This document shows, one piece after another, positions 22,770 to 30,949 of a DNA stretch of 48,458 bases. A program made the position numbers and the translations under genes. The DNA is from Pseudoflavonifractor sp. 524-17. GTDB taxonomy: Bacteria > Bacillota > Clostridia > Oscillospirales > Oscillospiraceae. The stretch spans positions 1 through 48,458 of the forward strand of contig NZ_QWEK01000030.1 of NCBI RefSeq assembly GCF_009935845.1, given 5' to 3'. Below the pieces are notes generated by a model. It did not search any database and was not told the DNA's origin. It saw nothing but the letters and a program-made list of their open reading frames with translations. Each line of letters starts with the position of its first letter. Position 1 is the first letter of the stretch.

Positions 22770-24053
22770 ATGAGCGAGCAGAAGATCAGCACCAAATGTC
22801 TCCACGCCGGCTACCGCCCGGAAAACGGAGAACCCCGCAACATCCCCATCATCCAGTCCACCACCTTCCGCTACGGGACCAGCGAGGACATGGGCAAGCT
22901 CTTCGATCTGGAGGCCAGCGGCTACTTCTACACCCGGCTGCAAAATCCCACCAACGACCGGGTAGCGGCCAAGATCTGCGCCCTGGAGGGGGGCAGCGCG
23001 GCCATGCTGACCTCCTCGGGCCAGGCGGCATCCTTCTACTCGGTCTTCAATATCTGTTCCTGCGGGGACCATGTGGTGGCCTGCTCCGCCATCTACGGGG
23101 GGACCTACAACCTCTTTGCCGTGACCATGAAGCGCATGGGCATTGAATTTACCTTTGTGGAGCCAGACTGCACCCGGGAGGAGCTGGACGCCGCCTTCCG
23201 GCCCAACACCAAGGCGGTCTTTGGCGAGACCATCGCCAACCCGGCGCTGACGGTGCTGGACTTTGAAAAGTTCTCCTCCGCCGCCCACGCCCACGGGGTG
23301 CCCCTGATCGTGGACAACACCTTCGCAACCCCGGTAAACTGCCGTCCCTTTGAGCACGGGGCGGACATTGTCATCCACTCCACCACCAAATACATGGACG
23401 GCCACGCCAACGCGGTGGGGGGCGCCATTGTGGACAGCGGCAAATTTGACTGGACCCGCTGGCCGGACAAGTTCCCCGGCCTGTGTACCCCGGACGAGAG
23501 CTATCACGGCGTAACCTATACCCAGCGCTTCGGCCTGGAAGGGGCCTATATCACCAAAGCCACCGCCCAGCTCATGCGGGATTTCGGGTCCATCCCCGCC
23601 CCGATGAACGCCTACCTGCTCAATGTGGGCCTGGAGACCCTGCCCCTGCGCATGGCCCGCCACTGTGAAAACGCCCTGGCAGTGGCCCAGTACCTCCAGA
23701 AGCACGAGAAAGTGGCCTGGGTGAAGTTCCCCGGCCTGCCTGGGGACTCCTGCTACGAGCTGGCCCGGAAGTATCTGCCCAAGGGCACCTGCGGCGTGGT
23801 CTCCTTCGGAGTGAAGGGGGGCCGGGCCAAGGCGGAGGCCTTTATGGCCGGGCTGGAGCTGGCGTCCATCGCCACTCACGTGGCCGACGCCAAGACCTGC
23901 GTGCTCCACCCCGCCTCCGCCACCCACCGGCAGATGAACGACGAGGAGCTCCGGGCCGCCGGCGTGGCGCCCGACCTGGTGCGGTTCTCCGTGGGTCTGG
24001 AGGACATCAGCGACATCCTGGCCGACCTGGACAAGGCCCTGGCCGGAGTGTAA
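22770..24053 (+). CDS. metY: O-acetylhomoserine sulfhydrylase (Cys/Met metabolism PLP enzyme)
   Basis: A 427-residue PLP enzyme of the cystathionine gamma-synthase fold, at the longer MetY length rather than MetB/MetC (~380). Seen are the N-terminal CLHAGYRPENGEPRNIPIIQ, YTRLQNPT, the PLP-stacking region SSGQAASFYS, DNTFATP and the Schiff-base lysine in HSTTKYMDGHAN, and C-terminal SVGLEDISDILADL. It makes homocysteine from O-acetylhomoserine and sulfide for methionine synthesis. The ATG follows AAAGGAAG. It is a single gene between two terminators, with no other methionine gene nearby. Some family members act as O-succinylhomoserine sulfhydrylases or methionine gamma-lyases, which sequence reading alone cannot exclude. 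Confidence 0.88.
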   Translation: MSEQKISTKCLHAGYRPENGEPRNIPIIQSTTFRYGTSEDMGKLFDLEASGYFYTRLQNPTNDRVAAKICALEGGSAAMLTSSGQAASFYSVFNICSCGDHVVACSAIYGGTYNLFAVTMKRMGIEFTFVEPDCTREELDAAFRPNTKAVFGETIANPALTVLDFEKFSSAAHAHGVPLIVDNTFATPVNCRPFEHGADIVIHSTTKYMDGHANAVGGAIVDSGKFDWTRWPDKFPGLCTPDESYHGVTYTQRFGLEGAYITKATAQLMRDFGSIPAPMNAYLLNVGLETLPLRMARHCENALAVAQYLQKHEKVAWVKFPGLPGDSCYELARKYLPKGTCGVVSFGVKGGRAKAEAFMAGLELASIATHVADAKTCVLHPASATHRQMNDEELRAAGVAPDLVRFSVGLEDISDILADLDKALAGV

Positions 24054-24073
24054 GAAGCGGTCAATCGGTGTAA

Positions 24074-24106
24074 AAACAGACGGGAAACATTTCCCGTCTG
24101 TTTTTT
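24074..24106 (+). terminator. terminator after metY
   Basis: AAACAGACGGGAAA (24074-24087) pairs with TTTCCCGTCTGTTT (ending near 24103) around a short loop, followed by more T residues. Confidence 0.92.
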
Positions 24107-24190
24107 GTGGAGCGGGCGCGAAAATGATTCCGGACTGTCGAATGAGGATAAATTATTACAAAAATACTGGAAATGGCGCAAAAATTTTTC

Positions 24191-24221
24191 TTGACCTTTC
24201 CGCTGCGTCATAGCCTATACT
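24191..24221 (+). promoter_or_regulatory. MerR-type promoter with 19-nt spacer
   Basis: TTGACC (24191-24196) and TATACT (24216-24221) are separated by 19 nt, the hallmark of promoters that MerR-family activators untwist. The core CCGCTGCGTCAT in the spacer is the likely operator. It lies 25 nt upstream of the MerR/TipA-type gene, implying autoregulation. Confidence 0.75.
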
Positions 24222-24245
24222 CAGGTTTGACAGGAGGGAAACTTT

Positions 24246-25019
24246 ATGGCCATAGAGTACACTGTCAGTCAACTGGCCGCTTTGGCGGGAGTGACAGCCC
24301 GCACTCTGCGGCACTACGATGCCATTGGGCTGCTGAAGCCCACTCGGGCCAGCGGGGCGGGATACCGCCTCTACGGTCCGGCGGAGGTGGATCGGCTGCA
24401 GCTGATTTTGTTCTATCGGGCGCTGGGGCTGGAGCTGTCCGCGGTGGCGGAGCTGCTGAAGGAGGCGGACCTGGACCGGGCGGCGGCTTTGGCCAGGCAT
24501 CTGGCGGAGCTGGAGCGCCGCAGGGAGCAGCTGGACCGTCAGATCGCCGCCGTAAAACGGTCGATTCAACAGGAGCAAGGAGGAATTCCCATGACAGATG
24601 TAGAAAAATTTGAGTGTTTTAAACAGCGCGTAATAGGAGAAAACGAGAGAAAATACGGCGAAGAGCTGCGCAGCAAGTACGGAGACCAGGAGGTGGACGC
24701 CACCTATGCCAAGGTGATGGGCCTGACCAAGCAGGAGTACGACGCGTGGACCGCGCTGGGAAAGGAAATACAGGACAGGCTGACTCAGGCGGTGCGGGCG
24801 GGTCTGCCGCCGGAGGGGGAGGAGGGGCAGGCCATTGCCCGGGCGCACCGCCGCTGGCTGGCCTATAGCGGGAGCGCATACACCCCGCAGGCCCACGCCG
24901 GTCTGGCGGCGATGTATCCCGAGGATCCCCGGTTTGTAGCCTACTACGACCGGGAGGCGCAGGGGTGCGCGGCCTTCCTCCGGGATGCGGTGGAGCTTTA
25001 TACCAAGCGTCTGAGCTGA
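24246..25019 (+). CDS. MerR-family regulator with TipAS effector domain
   Basis: A 257-residue activator. The N-terminal MerR winged helix (YTVSQLAALAGVTARTLRHYDAIGLLKP, residues 5-32) is followed by the dimerisation coiled coil (about 75-110) and a TipAS-type domain (about 130-257) with KYGEELRSKYGD, EYDAWTALGKEI and AHRRWLAYSGSAYTPQAHAGLAAMYPEDPRF. TipA/Mta-type proteins bind hydrophobic or thiopeptide drugs and switch on efflux genes. Met at residue 115 (24590) follows AAGGAGGAATTCCC, so a short TipAS-only form could be made from an internal start, as in Streptomyces tipA. No transporter lies immediately downstream, so the regulated target may be the gene itself. Confidence 0.88.
   Translation: MAIEYTVSQLAALAGVTARTLRHYDAIGLLKPTRASGAGYRLYGPAEVDRLQLILFYRALGLELSAVAELLKEADLDRAAALARHLAELERRREQLDRQIAAVKRSIQQEQGGIPMTDVEKFECFKQRVIGENERKYGEELRSKYGDQEVDATYAKVMGLTKQEYDAWTALGKEIQDRLTQAVRAGLPPEGEEGQAIARAHRRWLAYSGSAYTPQAHAGLAAMYPEDPRFVAYYDREAQGCAAFLRDAVELYTKRLS
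24590..25019 (+). promoter_or_regulatory. possible internal translation start giving TipAS domain alone
   Basis: Inside the MerR/TipA-type gene the sequence AGCAAGGAGGAATTCCCATG places a perfect AGGAGG site about 7 nt before an in-frame ATG (24591). The product would be the effector-binding domain without the DNA-binding domain. Streptomyces lividans TipA is known to be made in this two-form way; here it is only a prediction from the ribosome site. Confidence 0.6.
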
Positions 25020-25024
25020 GCCCA

Positions 25025-25093
25025 AAGAGCGGCCTGTGCCAACTGGCACAGGCCGCTCTTCATATGTCTTTACAGTAAAGACATATGAAGAGC
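25025..25093. terminator. two overlapping perfect hairpins after the MerR gene
   Basis: Stem A: 25025-25040 with 25045-25060, 16 bp perfect. Stem B: 25055-25072 with 25076-25093, 18 bp perfect with a CAG loop. They share 25055-25060, so they cannot form together. Stem A lies where a terminator is expected but is followed by CATATGTCTT rather than a T-run. Confidence 0.8.
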
Positions 25094-25497
25094 ACAAACA
25101 TAGAAATATAAAAATTCCGGTTGTGTTGTCATGGGTAAAATAGAGCTGATCGGAATTTTCTTTATAGAAAAAACGCCCTTGACTGACGGTATAAAATAGG
25201 ATATGATAGAGCTGTACAAAAAAGCATTGAAAATAACCGCAATTTTTGGATAAAAATATTTAAGCGGCTAATTCAAAGGGAAAAGAGAGTGTCTTTACAG
25301 TGCGGACACATTAAGGGGTTGGCCGGGCTTTTTTATTTTTGACGGCATACGCCGCGCCTGTGTGCGGCGGGTGTATTGGTCTTTGAAAGCGGAAAGGAGG
25401 AAGTCGGGGAACCAGAGGCAGGCATCCAGGCGGTCCATGTGTGTCGGGCCACAGGGTGCCGGCAGCCCCCAGGTTGGGGAGAGAAAGGAAGGTTGTT
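25094..25497 (+). other. long upstream region and leader of the symporter gene
   Basis: No gene is visible. A sigma-A promoter is at 25179-25207, leaving a leader of about 285 nt. The leader contains a small GTGTC..GACAC hairpin near 25290 in TGTCTTTACAGTGCGGACA, echoing TGTCTTTACAGTAAAGACA in stem B at about 25065. It also has a GGGCTTTTTTATTTTT tract at about 25326 and a CGCCGC..GCGGCG hairpin near 25350. I do not find a glycine riboswitch core, although glycine control would suit the gene. Confidence 0.55.
25179..25207 (+). promoter_or_regulatory. promoter of the AGCS symporter gene
   Basis: TTGACT (25179-25184), a 17-nt spacer and TATGAT (25202-25207), in AT-rich DNA. Confidence 0.75.
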
Positions 25498-26871
25498 ATG
25501 GAAAAATTGACGGAAATTGTAGGGATTGCCAGTGACTTTGTGTGGAACAACATATTGCTCTATGTGCTCGTGGCCACCGGGATCCTCTTTACCATCCGGC
25601 TGGGGTTCATCCAGGTCCGCAAGTTCGGCGCGGGGTGGAAGCAGATGTTCGGCGGCTTCAGCCTGTTTGGCAAAAGCGCGGACAAGGACGGCATGAGTTC
25701 GTTCCAGGCGGTGGCTACCTCCATTGCCGCCCAGGTGGGCACCGGAAACATCGCCGGCTGTGCCACGGCGCTGCTCTCCGGCGGTCCCGGCGCCATCTTC
25801 TGGATGTGGCTGGCGGCCTTCTTCGGCATGGCGACCATCTACGGCGAGGCCGTGCTGGCCCAGAAGTACAAGACCAGAGATGAGACTGGCACGGTCATCG
25901 GCGGCCCGGTGTACTATATTCGGGCGGCGTTCAGGGGCGGCTTTGGCAAATTCCTGGCCGGCTTCTTCTCCGTAGCCATCATTCTGGCCTTGGGCTTCAT
26001 GGGCAATATGGTGCAGGCCAACTCCATCAGCGACGCGTTCTATACCGCGTTCGGCGTTCCAAAGGTAGCGGTAGGCGTGGTAGTGGCCGTGCTGGCCGGC
26101 TTCATTTTCCTGGGCGGCGTGAAGCGGATCGCCTCTGTCACCGAGAAGGTAGTTCCGATTATGGCCATCGTCTATATCCTAGGCAGCCTGGCTATCCTGA
26201 TTATGAACATCGGCCATGTTCCCGCGACCTTTGTTATGATTTTTGAGGGCGCGTTCAATCCTGCGGCCATCGTCGGCGGCGCGGTGGGCATCACCATCAA
26301 GCAGGCAGTGCGCTTTGGCGTAGCCCGGGGCCTGTTCTCCAACGAGGCCGGTATGGGCTCCACGCCCCACGCCCACGCCATCGCTAAGGTGGCCAAGCCC
26401 CAGGATCAGGGCGTTGTGGCCATGATCTGCGTCTTTATCGATACTTTTATCATCTTGACACTCACCGCCCTGGTGATGATCTCCAGCGGCGCCCTGAATG
26501 TCAACGACCTGGCCAATAACCCCGAGGGCGTGGCTTTGGCTCAGGCCGCTTTTGCGGTCTCCTTCGGCGACATCGGCAGCAAGTTTGTGGCCGTCTGCCT
26601 GCTCTTCTTCGCCTTCTCCACCATCGTGGGTTGGTACTTCTTCGGTGAGCAGAATATCCGGTACCTCTTTGGCAATAAGGCCGTAAAAATCTATGCCGCT
26701 ATCGTGGTGGTGTGCGTGGTCATCGGTTCCGTGCTGAAGGTGGGCTTGGTGTGGAACCTGGCGGACTTTTTCAACGGCATCATGGCCCTGCCCAACCTGA
26801 TCGCCCTCATCGCCCTGTCCGGCGTGGTGGTGAAGATCAGCAAGGGTGAGGACTCCCCCCTGCAAAAGTAA
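25498..26871 (+). CDS. alanine/glycine:cation symporter (AGCS family)
   Basis: A 457-residue membrane transporter with about 11 helices. Family features visible are GIGFTIRLGFIQVR-like N-terminal helix (TGILFTIRLGFIQVRKF), SSFQAVATSIAAQVGTGNIAGCATAL, the RGLFSNEAGMGSTPHAHA motif and WYFFGEQNIRYLFG. AGCS proteins import alanine or glycine with sodium. Because a glycine reductase cluster lies 6 kb away, glycine is an attractive substrate, but this is inference. The start is ATG 25498 behind GAAAGGAAGG; a longer open frame upstream has no ribosome site. It is monocistronic with a terminator at 26891-26918. Confidence 0.92.
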   Translation: MEKLTEIVGIASDFVWNNILLYVLVATGILFTIRLGFIQVRKFGAGWKQMFGGFSLFGKSADKDGMSSFQAVATSIAAQVGTGNIAGCATALLSGGPGAIFWMWLAAFFGMATIYGEAVLAQKYKTRDETGTVIGGPVYYIRAAFRGGFGKFLAGFFSVAIILALGFMGNMVQANSISDAFYTAFGVPKVAVGVVVAVLAGFIFLGGVKRIASVTEKVVPIMAIVYILGSLAILIMNIGHVPATFVMIFEGAFNPAAIVGGAVGITIKQAVRFGVARGLFSNEAGMGSTPHAHAIAKVAKPQDQGVVAMICVFIDTFIILTLTALVMISSGALNVNDLANNPEGVALAQAAFAVSFGDIGSKFVAVCLLFFAFSTIVGWYFFGEQNIRYLFGNKAVKIYAAIVVVCVVIGSVLKVGLVWNLADFFNGIMALPNLIALIALSGVVVKISKGEDSPLQK

Positions 26872-26890
26872 AAGAATACAGCGCTGCTGA

Positions 26891-26918
26891 AAGCGGGAAC
26901 CAGCCGGTTCCCGCTTTT
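26891..26918 (+). terminator. terminator of the symporter gene
   Basis: AAGCGGGAACC (26891-26901) pairs with GGTTCCCGCTT (26906-26916), followed by TTGC. Confidence 0.85.
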
Positions 26919-27079
26919 GCTCTGTCAAAAAAATGCCTGCGCTGTTTGCCGCCCGCCAGACAGAGATTTTGCCCGCCAATCCGCACAAGCCGGTGAAAGC
27001 AGCGATTCTCTAGGCAGGGAACGAAAGATGTGGTAAAATAGCTGTATCATTCCATATAGAAAAAGGGGGAAGGGTTCAG

Positions 27080-27646
27080 ATGATGGACTGGGAAGAGCTG
27101 CGGGAGACATGTCTGTCCTGCCAGAAGTGCCCGTTGTGGGAGACGCGTACCAATGTAGTCTTCGGCGAGGGCCCCAAAGACGCAGAAGTGATGCTCATTG
27201 GGGAGGGCCCCGGCGAGCAGGAGGACCTGAGCGGCCGGCCCTTTGTGGGCCGGGGCGGCAAATTTTTGGACGAAATGCTGGCTATGATCGATCTGGATCG
27301 GTCCAAGCTGTTTATCGGAAATATGGTCAAGTGCCGCCCGCCGGAGAACCGGGATCCGCTGAAGGCGGAGCAGGAGGCGTGTATCGGCTATCTGCGCAAT
27401 CAGGTGGCTTTGCTCCGGCCCAAAATTATTGTCTGTCTGGGACGCATCGCCGCCATGAAGCTGATCAAAGAGGACTTTAAGATTACCAGAGAGCACGGCC
27501 TGTGGTTTGAGAAAGCGGGGGTGCAGATGACGGCTATGTTCCATCCCGCCGCCCTGCTGCGGGATCCCCGCCGCCGGCCGGAGACCTATGCTGACCTGAA
27601 GGGCCTCCAGGCCAAAATCCAGGAGCTCTGCACTCATACTTATTAA
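27080..27646 (+). CDS. family 4 uracil-DNA glycosylase (Fe-S type)
   Basis: A 188-residue enzyme that removes uracil from DNA in base excision repair. N-terminal cysteines in LRETCLSCQKCPLWETR and later ones in MVKCRPPENRDP...EQEACIGYL fit the four [4Fe-4S] ligands of the family. Active-site motifs are GEGPGEQEDLSGRPFVGRGG and, near the C-terminus, MFHPAALLRDP. ATGATG at 27080/27083 gives two adjacent possible starts after AAGGGGGAAGGG. It is a single gene; a weak TAAAAT -10 lies near 27033. Confidence 0.9.
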   Translation: MMDWEELRETCLSCQKCPLWETRTNVVFGEGPKDAEVMLIGEGPGEQEDLSGRPFVGRGGKFLDEMLAMIDLDRSKLFIGNMVKCRPPENRDPLKAEQEACIGYLRNQVALLRPKIIVCLGRIAAMKLIKEDFKITREHGLWFEKAGVQMTAMFHPAALLRDPRRRPETYADLKGLQAKIQELCTHTY

Positions 27647-27687
27647 ATCAGGCCTCTGGCGTTTGAATATTGTTCAGACAAGACCTG

Positions 27688-27783
27688 AGAACCTGTATTC
27701 ATAACCGCTGGACCCTGTCTTGCCAGGCCTTTCGCCGCCCCGCGGCGGCAATCCAGCGCTTCCCGGTTATGAATACAGGTTCT
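27688..27783. repeat. dispersed inverted-repeat element, copy 1
   Basis: Perfect 19-bp arms (27688-27706 AGAACCTGTATTCATAACC; 27765-27783) enclose a GCCGCC..GGCGGC hairpin and AATCCAGCG. A diverged copy with the same order of blocks lies at 47151-47225. Confidence 0.8.
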
Positions 27784-27894
27784 TATTGTCTGTTCTCAAA
27801 TGCACCCGTCCGGGAAAATTCACGAAAAATTTGTTGGGAAGTGCGGGATGGATTGTGCAGGTCGGAAGAGTTTGCCCCGGGAGAGGGGGCGCTA

Positions 27895-27924
27895 TTGTAT
27901 TTAACCGCCGGCTGGTAGTATAAT
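27895..27924 (+). promoter_or_regulatory. promoter of the Lrp-aminotransferase operon
   Basis: TTGTAT (27895-27900), an 18-nt spacer and perfect TATAAT (27919-27924). Confidence 0.65.
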
Positions 27925-27986
27925 AAGAATATTTAAATCGAGCGGTTATATCCGTTTTTCGGTTGGAAAAGTTAGGAGGGAATTCC

Positions 27987-28466
27987 ATGAAAAAGCTGCT
28001 TCAGCTTTTAGAGGAGGACTGTACGCTGACCCCGGAACAGCTGGCCTCTATGTCCGGCATGACCGTGGATGAGGTGAAGGCCGCGGCGCGGAAGTATGAG
28101 GAGGACAAGATTATCCTGGGTTATCAGGCAATTGTAGACTGGGACCGCACCGACCGGGAGGCCGTCACCGCCCTCATTGAGGTAAAGGTGACCCCCCAGC
28201 GGGGGGAGGGCTTCGACCGGGTGGCGGAGCGAATCTACCAGTATGACGAGGTGGAGAGCGTCTACCTCATGTCCGGCGCCTTCGACCTGACGGTGATTAT
28301 CTCTGGGCGGACACTGAAAGAGGTGGCCCAGTTCGTGGGCCAGCGCCTGGCCACTCTGGAGGATGTGACCGGCACTGCCACCCACTTTATTCTGAAAAAA
28401 TACAAGGAAAAGCACCTGATCTTCCAGCAGGCGGAGGAGCAGGAGAGGGAGTTGATCTTCTCATGA
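27987..28466 (+). CDS. Lrp/AsnC-family transcriptional regulator
   Basis: A 159-residue regulator with an N-terminal helix-turn-helix (LTPEQLASMSGMTVDEVKAAARKYEEDKIILGYQAIVDW) and a C-terminal RAM ligand-binding domain (about 60-150: EVKVTPQRGEGFDRVAERIY, VESVYLMSGAFDLTVIISG). Lrp proteins sense amino acids and control their metabolism. The ATG at 27987 has TAGGAGGG upstream. Its stop overlaps the next start as ATGA, so it is coupled to the aminotransferase it probably regulates. Confidence 0.9.
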   Translation: MKKLLQLLEEDCTLTPEQLASMSGMTVDEVKAAARKYEEDKIILGYQAIVDWDRTDREAVTALIEVKVTPQRGEGFDRVAERIYQYDEVESVYLMSGAFDLTVIISGRTLKEVAQFVGQRLATLEDVTGTATHFILKKYKEKHLIFQQAEEQERELIFS

Positions 28467-29635
28467 ATTACGACAGCATTCTGTCGGAGCGGATTAAAAA
28501 CACCCAGCCCTCCGGCATCCGGAAGTTTTTTGACATTTTGAACGAGATGAAGGACGCCATCTCTCTGGGGGTGGGCGAGCCGGACTTCGTCACCCCCTGG
28601 CACATCCGGGACGCGGGCATCTACTCTTTGGAGAAGGGACACACAAAATATACCTCCAACGCCGGTATGGCGGAGCTGCGGCGGGAGGTGGCGTCCTATT
28701 TGAACCGCCGCTTCCAGCTGCAATACGACTTCGCCAGCCAGATTTTAATCACGGTGGGGGGCAGCGAGGCCATTGATCTGGCCCTGCGGTGCATTGTGAA
28801 CCCGGGGGATGAGGTGATTGTGCCGGTGCCCTCCTTCGTGTGCTATGGCCCGCTGGCCAATATGGCCGGGGGCGTGCCTGTAATGGTGGAGACAAAGGCG
28901 GAGAACGAGTTCCGCCTTACGGCGGAAGAGCTGAAAGCCGCCATCACCCCCAAGACCAAAGCACTGGTGCTCCCCTTCCCGTGCAACCCCACCGGCGGGA
29001 TTATGGAGCGCTCCGACCTGGAGGCCATTGCCGCCGTGCTGGAGGGGACTGACATCATGATCCTTTCTGATGAGATCTACGCCGAGCTGACCTACGGCCA
29101 GCACCATGTCTCCCCCGCCAACCTGCCGGAGCTGAAGGGCCGGACCATTCTGGTCAACGGCTTCTCCAAGAGCCACGCCATGACAGGCTGGCGTATGGGC
29201 TATGCCTGCGGCCCCACAGAGATAATTGAACAGATGATCAAGCTCCACCAGTTCGGCATCATGTCCGCCCCCACCATGAGCCAGTATGCCGCCGTTGAGG
29301 CCATGCGCAGCGGCGACGGGGATATTGAAAAAATGCGGGAGGAGTACGACGGCCGCCGCCGTTATCTGGTGGAGGGCCTGCGCCGCATCGGCCTGCCTTG
29401 CTTTGAGCCCAAGGGGGCCTTCTACGTCTTCCCCGATATCCGCTCCAGCGGCCTGAGCTCCGACGAGTTCTGCGAACGGTTTTTGATGGAGGAAAAGGTG
29501 GCGGTGATCTCCGGCGCCGCCTTCGGCCCCGGAGGCGAAGGCTTTGTCCGCTGCTGCTACGCCGCCAGCATGAAGGACATTGCCGAGGCCCTGACCAGGA
29601 TGGATCACTTCCTGACCAACCTGCGGGGGAAATAG
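28463..29635 (+). CDS. PLP-dependent class I/II aminotransferase
   Basis: A 390-residue fold-type I aminotransferase. Motifs include ISLGVGEPDFVTPWHI, YTSNAGMAELRREVASYL, VGGSEAIDLALR, PCNPTGG (substrate/PLP loop), SDEIYAELTYG (PLP Asp and Tyr) and the Schiff-base Lys in NGFSKSHAMTGWRMGYA. It resembles the AspC/PatA/aromatic aminotransferases. The substrate is not predictable; the upstream Lrp gene suggests an amino acid that acts as co-inducer. The start overlaps the Lrp stop by 4 nt. Confidence 0.9.
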   Translation: MNYDSILSERIKNTQPSGIRKFFDILNEMKDAISLGVGEPDFVTPWHIRDAGIYSLEKGHTKYTSNAGMAELRREVASYLNRRFQLQYDFASQILITVGGSEAIDLALRCIVNPGDEVIVPVPSFVCYGPLANMAGGVPVMVETKAENEFRLTAEELKAAITPKTKALVLPFPCNPTGGIMERSDLEAIAAVLEGTDIMILSDEIYAELTYGQHHVSPANLPELKGRTILVNGFSKSHAMTGWRMGYACGPTEIIEQMIKLHQFGIMSAPTMSQYAAVEAMRSGDGDIEKMREEYDGRRRYLVEGLRRIGLPCFEPKGAFYVFPDIRSSGLSSDEFCERFLMEEKVAVISGAAFGPGGEGFVRCCYAASMKDIAEALTRMDHFLTNLRGK

Positions 29636-29689
29636 AAGCAATCAACCAACGGGCCGGACGGCCGGATTATAGACAACGGAGGGATTACC

Positions 29690-30934
29690 ATGTCCAGCTA
29701 TTTTGACGGACTTCCCTTTACCCCGGCGGATATCCTTTTGCCCCAGAACTGCGACATGCGCAAGTGGTCTGTGGTGGCCTGCGATCAGTATACCTCTCAG
29801 CCGGAGTACTGGCAGCGGGTGGAGGAGTATGTGGGCGGCGCCCCCTCTACCCTGCGCCTTATCCTGCCGGAGAGCTGTCTGGCAGGCCCCAATGTAGACA
29901 CTGATATTGTAGACGTGAACAACACCATGACCCGCTACCTGCGGGAAAACCGGCTGCGCATTCTGGCCGGCGCCATGATTTATGTGGAGCGGCGGCTGTC
30001 CAACGGGAAAACCCGCCGGGGCCTGGTGGGCAAGGTGGATTTGGAGGAGTACGACTACGAGTTGGGGGAGGCTACGGCGGTGCGGGCCACCGAAGGGGTG
30101 GTCCAGGCCCGCGTACCGCCCCGGGTGGCGGTGCGGAAGAACGCCCCGCTGGAGCTGCCCCACACCATGCTGCTGATCGATGACCAGGAAGACGTACTTA
30201 TGGAATACCTTCACGCCCGCCGGGGGGAGATGGAGCCCCTGTATGAGTTTGAGCTGATGGAGAACGGAGGACATATCGCCGGCTGGAAGCTGGCGGAGGC
30301 CCATCTGGCCAAGGCGGCGGAGCTGCTGCGGGCGGTCACCAGCCAGGGGGAGGTGGCCTTCGCGGTGGGAGACGGCAACCACGCCCTGGCGATTGCCAAG
30401 GAGTGCTATGAGCGGCAGAAGCGCTTTGCCCCCAAGGATCAGTGGAAGAATCTGCCCGCGCGGTATGCTCTGGCGGAGCTGACGAACCTCCGGGACGAGA
30501 GCCTGGAGATCCGCCCCGTTCACCGGGTGCTCTTTGGGGTGGAGCCAGAACAGGTGCTGGCCGCGGTCATCGCGGCCTTCCCCGGCGCCCACTACGGCGA
30601 GGGGGAGGGGCACCGGCTGTCCTATATCCACGCCGGCGGCGAGGGGACGATTACCGTACCCAATCCAGACACAGGATTGGAAGTTGCCACCCTCCAGCCC
30701 GTTCTGGACGAGTTTATTCAGCGCCGGGGCGGACGGATGGACTATGTCTACGGGGACAGCGTGGCCAGGGGGCTGGGGAAAAAGTCAGGCAACATGGCCT
30801 TTTTGCTCCCCGCCCTGGAGAAGGGGGACCTGTTCCCGCTGATTCAGCGGGAGGGCGTGCTGCCCCGAAAGACCTTCTCCATAGGAGAGGCCAACGACAA
30901 GCGATTCTATCTGGAGGCGCGGAAGATCCGCTGA
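29690..30934 (+). CDS. DUF1015 family protein
   Basis: A 414-residue soluble protein of the DUF1015 family, with FTPADILLPQNCDMRKWSVVACDQYTSQPEYW at the N-terminus, EYDYELGEATAVRATEGVVQAR in the middle and FAVGDGNHALAIAKECYERQ as the most conserved stretch. The function is not established; in several Clostridia the gene neighbours amino-acid (serine-related) metabolism. It lies 54 nt after the aminotransferase and 15 nt before ispE, so all four genes from Lrp to ispE probably form one transcription unit. The ATG follows GGAGGGATTACC. Confidence 0.85.
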   Translation: MSSYFDGLPFTPADILLPQNCDMRKWSVVACDQYTSQPEYWQRVEEYVGGAPSTLRLILPESCLAGPNVDTDIVDVNNTMTRYLRENRLRILAGAMIYVERRLSNGKTRRGLVGKVDLEEYDYELGEATAVRATEGVVQARVPPRVAVRKNAPLELPHTMLLIDDQEDVLMEYLHARRGEMEPLYEFELMENGGHIAGWKLAEAHLAKAAELLRAVTSQGEVAFAVGDGNHALAIAKECYERQKRFAPKDQWKNLPARYALAELTNLRDESLEIRPVHRVLFGVEPEQVLAAVIAAFPGAHYGEGEGHRLSYIHAGGEGTITVPNPDTGLEVATLQPVLDEFIQRRGGRMDYVYGDSVARGLGKKSGNMAFLLPALEKGDLFPLIQREGVLPRKTFSIGEANDKRFYLEARKIR

Positions 30935-30949
30935 GGCAAGGAGAACCGT

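Larger units (their letters stand above)
27647..27986. other. intergenic region with a long inverted repeat
   Basis: No gene is seen. It contains the palindromic element at 27688-27783 and the promoter of the Lrp operon at 27895-27924; the remainder (27784-27890) shows nothing I can name. Confidence 0.6.

Noticed and set aside
25208-25497. Glycine riboswitch in the symporter leader
   Set aside because: Expected by gene function, but the conserved core of the glycine aptamer is not present in the sequence.
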